Assembly (NCBI GenBank): GCA_025345505.1 | Contig: JANVCC010000040.1 | Span: 9,206,023-9,270,022, forward strand | From: Todiramphus chloris collaris | Lineage: Eukaryota; Chordata; Aves; Coraciiformes; Alcedinidae | Direction: 5' to 3' | Length of the DNA stretch: 64,000 nucleotides | Part shown: in pieces, positions 62,346-64,000 of the stretch | Layout of the letters: each line of letters starts with the position of its first letter | Numbering within the stretch: the stretch's first letter is position 1 | The notes under the pieces: model-generated | The model's input: only the letters and a program-made list of their open reading frames with translations | Database searches by the model: none | Told to the model about the DNA's origin: nothing | Position numbers and translations under genes: made by a program

Positions 62346-63539
62346 ATCAGAACTGCTGGTAAAAGCTCTATTTTAAACCTCCAGTGTTTCTTGATGCTGC
62401 AGCAAATGCCAGTGGATCGCTTCTGATTGCTGCGTAACCAGGTGAGGCCTTATCTGGGCTGCTCCTGAATGACAACTGAGGAGCTCAAGGAGAGCAGCAC
62501 AATATTTTGTCAATACTTACAGCTGTTTCCTCACAAGCCATTTTGTTGAATGACGACTAGTTAAGCTTGGCTACAGGTCAATTCATCTCACTTTCAGTAT
62601 GGCTGGGTAGATGGGAGTTGGAGGATGGATGGGGGAACATCTCAGAATACCAAACAGAGGGACAAACGCTTCTGCAGGAGCCATGAGACAGCTGCTGGGG
62701 CTGGTGAGTAATCTGCTACTGTGGAGCTGCCTTTACAGGCTTGATTTTTCTTTTTGATGTTAATTAGTAACCTTATCTAAAGAATATCTCAAGTTTTTCT
62801 TTGCAAATTGCATGAACTAATAGATACATCCAGAAATATGAAAAGCAGGCTGAAGTTTACACCCACAGTGATTGTAAAAGCCTTGAAATATTTTAGTTTT
62901 TATCACACTTTGCATGCACGTGAAAGGCTTTTGAAATAGAACAACTAAAATTGGAACAACACAGACCCCTGCAAAACTCATATTAAAAGAGTGATCCAAG
63001 ACAGCATACGCCCTTTCCAAGAGGAAGAGAATGCATTATAAATCTGGGAATAAAGCCACCTAACTCCTGGCAAGACAGCTCAGATAATAAAACAATCCTA
63101 CCAATACAGTCATAAGACATTCGAGCCAGAATCAATGCAGCCTTTATTCATTATTAGAAATATCTACAGCTTTAGTTTGTGACAGATTTTTAAGTAATTC
63201 CGATCGGAAGGGATTCAGCAGCCTCAACCTGCAGCAGAGCAACAAAAAAAACCCAAACAGATACGAAATGACCTCTGACAGGAAGCAAAAGGCAGTGAAA
63301 TTAGGAAATAGCATCTAAAGCTGACTGCCTGACCATCGAGGGACTGGCTCCTGGGCACCTCCAGCCTTACCAGCCCCGACCAGACTGCCACAAGTACATC
63401 TCAGCGACTTCCCTTGCCTCCAGAGAAGACAAAACTGCTTGAAACAAGCAGGCTCTCGCTGATCACGGGGTTGATGCCGCTGCTTGGGGTTAAAGCCAGC
63501 CAGCAAGCTTATTCACACTGCCTCCACTGACCTAGAGCG

Positions 63540-63720
63540 AGAGCCTCGCCGAGAAACGGCGCAGTATTAAAAAGGCACTAAACCCGTGGCGCGCGGAACG
63601 TCATCCTTTCCTATCAAGCCATTATTTACTAAGCTAACTAATTAGCCAGCCACCCTTGCAGATAATGAGAGTGCATTAAAGTATTTAGAATCCCAGCATA
63701 AGCCTGACACATACAAAGTG
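63540..63720. promoter_or_regulatory. Candidate conserved noncoding element
   Basis: A CpG-bearing start (GCGCGCGGAACGTCA) runs into sequence with the palindromic homeodomain site CTAATTAG (63638-63645), ATTA and TAAT cores and no low complexity. The call rests on composition and motif density only. Confidence 0.25.
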
Positions 63721-64000
63721 GCTGCCCGTCCTCAAAAGAAACGGAATGTCAAACGAAATAAAGCGTTTAGGGAAGTCAGCAGATCTGAGGTGGAGCGGGA
63801 GGGTGGCAGCAGCACCTACGGAAAGCGTTGGGAAAAAGAAAGTCAAGCACAGCAGAGAGCGATTGGATGCTGAGGTATTTTGCATTTGTGTTCTATCTGC
63901 CTCTACTTGTAAAGAAATCATTACATAGATGACTTAAATTAGCATTAGATAGATGATAAAGCAGCAGCTATTCAAAACAAGCAGTATTCATATACAGAAC

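Larger units (their letters stand above)
1..64000 (-). other. CTNNA1: CTNNA1 gene body, partial (exons 8-16 and intervening introns)
   Basis: Nine minus-strand exons with AG acceptors and GT donors join in one frame and read as alpha-E-catenin, the actin-binding partner of beta-catenin at adherens junctions. Seen in sequence: isoform-specific stretches such as AALALAAKPQSKLAQENMD in exon 11 and LIEAAKNGNEKEV in exon 9. Alpha-N-catenin has AALTLAARPQSKVAQDN and EAAKSGNE at these places. Numbering exons by human CTNNA1 places the CK-type phosphosites and the M-domain salt-bridge arginines at their known positions, which supports the numbering. Both ends are cut by the window: exon 7 and upstream lie beyond position 64000, and exons 17-18 lie to the left of position 1. 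No frameshift or stop was seen in any exon. Confidence 0.97.
38746..64000 (-). other. CTNNA1: CTNNA1 intron 7 (5' part beyond window) hosting LRRTM2
   Basis: More than 25 kb. No sequence matching the end of exon 7 (EYMGN in relatives) was found between LRRTM2 and the right edge, so its donor lies beyond 64000. Contents: an ancient CR1 (41385-41645), a 10-bp tandem repeat (43105-43144), CR1 fragments at 43553-43888, 55838-56047 and 61751-62345, the candidate shared promoter, LRRTM2, microsatellites, a short tandem repeat (56681-56717), GC-rich patches (57540-57740 and 58925-59170), a T/G tract (60217-60309) and a possible regulatory element (63540-63720). Confidence 0.85.

Noticed and set aside
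49335-64000. CTNNA1 exon 7 in the right part of the window
   Set aside because: No minus-strand match to the end of exon 7 (EYMGN followed by a donor) or to its preceding conserved helices was found, so intron 7 extends past the window.
1-64000. CRISPR array, tRNA or rRNA genes, intact provirus, or an undescribed gene cluster
   Set aside because: No spaced direct repeats, cloverleaf-forming sequence, paired LTRs or unexplained set of coherent reading frames was found by reading both strands. A covariance-model and profile search would be needed to exclude small divergent RNA genes.

Overview
The window is vertebrate, almost certainly avian, nuclear DNA. It carries several fragments of CR1 LINEs with bird-type 3' ends, large introns, and exons that translate to near-identical vertebrate proteins. 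It covers the central-to-late coding exons of CTNNA1 (alpha-E-catenin), read on the minus strand from right to left. The complete LRRTM2 gene (leucine-rich repeat transmembrane neuronal protein 2) lies on the plus strand inside one CTNNA1 intron.

CTNNA1 layout, in transcription order and with human exon numbering: intron 7 (64000-38746, 5' part off the window), exon 8 (38745-38665), exon 9 (37888-37736), exon 10 (23435-23343), exon 11 (12662-12506), exon 12 (7009-6809), exon 13 (5742-5591), exon 14 (2762-2652), exon 15 (1180-999), exon 16 (195-90). All nine exons have AG/GT boundaries and join in one continuous frame. Together they encode the equivalent of human residues 355-766: the end of M1, M2, M3, the phosphorylated linker and the first part of the F-actin-binding domain. 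Exons 1-7 and 17-18 are outside the window. The gene is alpha-E rather than alpha-N (CTNNA2) or alpha-T (CTNNA3), judged from isoform-specific residues.

LRRTM2 layout: a CpG-rich block (about 46470-46915), then a CRE/E-box palindrome and a TATA-like stretch (46972-46999). A 5' exon follows that contributes only the bases ATGG to the coding sequence (47443-47446), then a 341-bp intron, then exon 2 (47788-49334) with the rest of a 516-aa protein. An AT-rich 3' UTR follows. The CpG block sits where mammals have a divergent promoter that drives LRRTM2 one way and an N-terminally truncated CTNNA1 isoform the other way. The two genes may therefore share regulation here, although one product works at adherens junctions and the other at excitatory synapses.

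The rest is intron sequence with CR1 fragments on both strands (six clear, one ancient), AT/AC microsatellites, A-rich and T/G-rich low-complexity tracts, and a 10-N assembly gap flanked by a perfect 47-bp duplication that looks like an assembly artefact. I found no CRISPR array, tRNA, rRNA, provirus or other complete gene, and no undescribed multi-gene system. The most useful observations concern the LRRTM2/CTNNA1 shared promoter region, an upstream ORF that overlaps the LRRTM2 start codon, the split start codon context, and the gap artefact.
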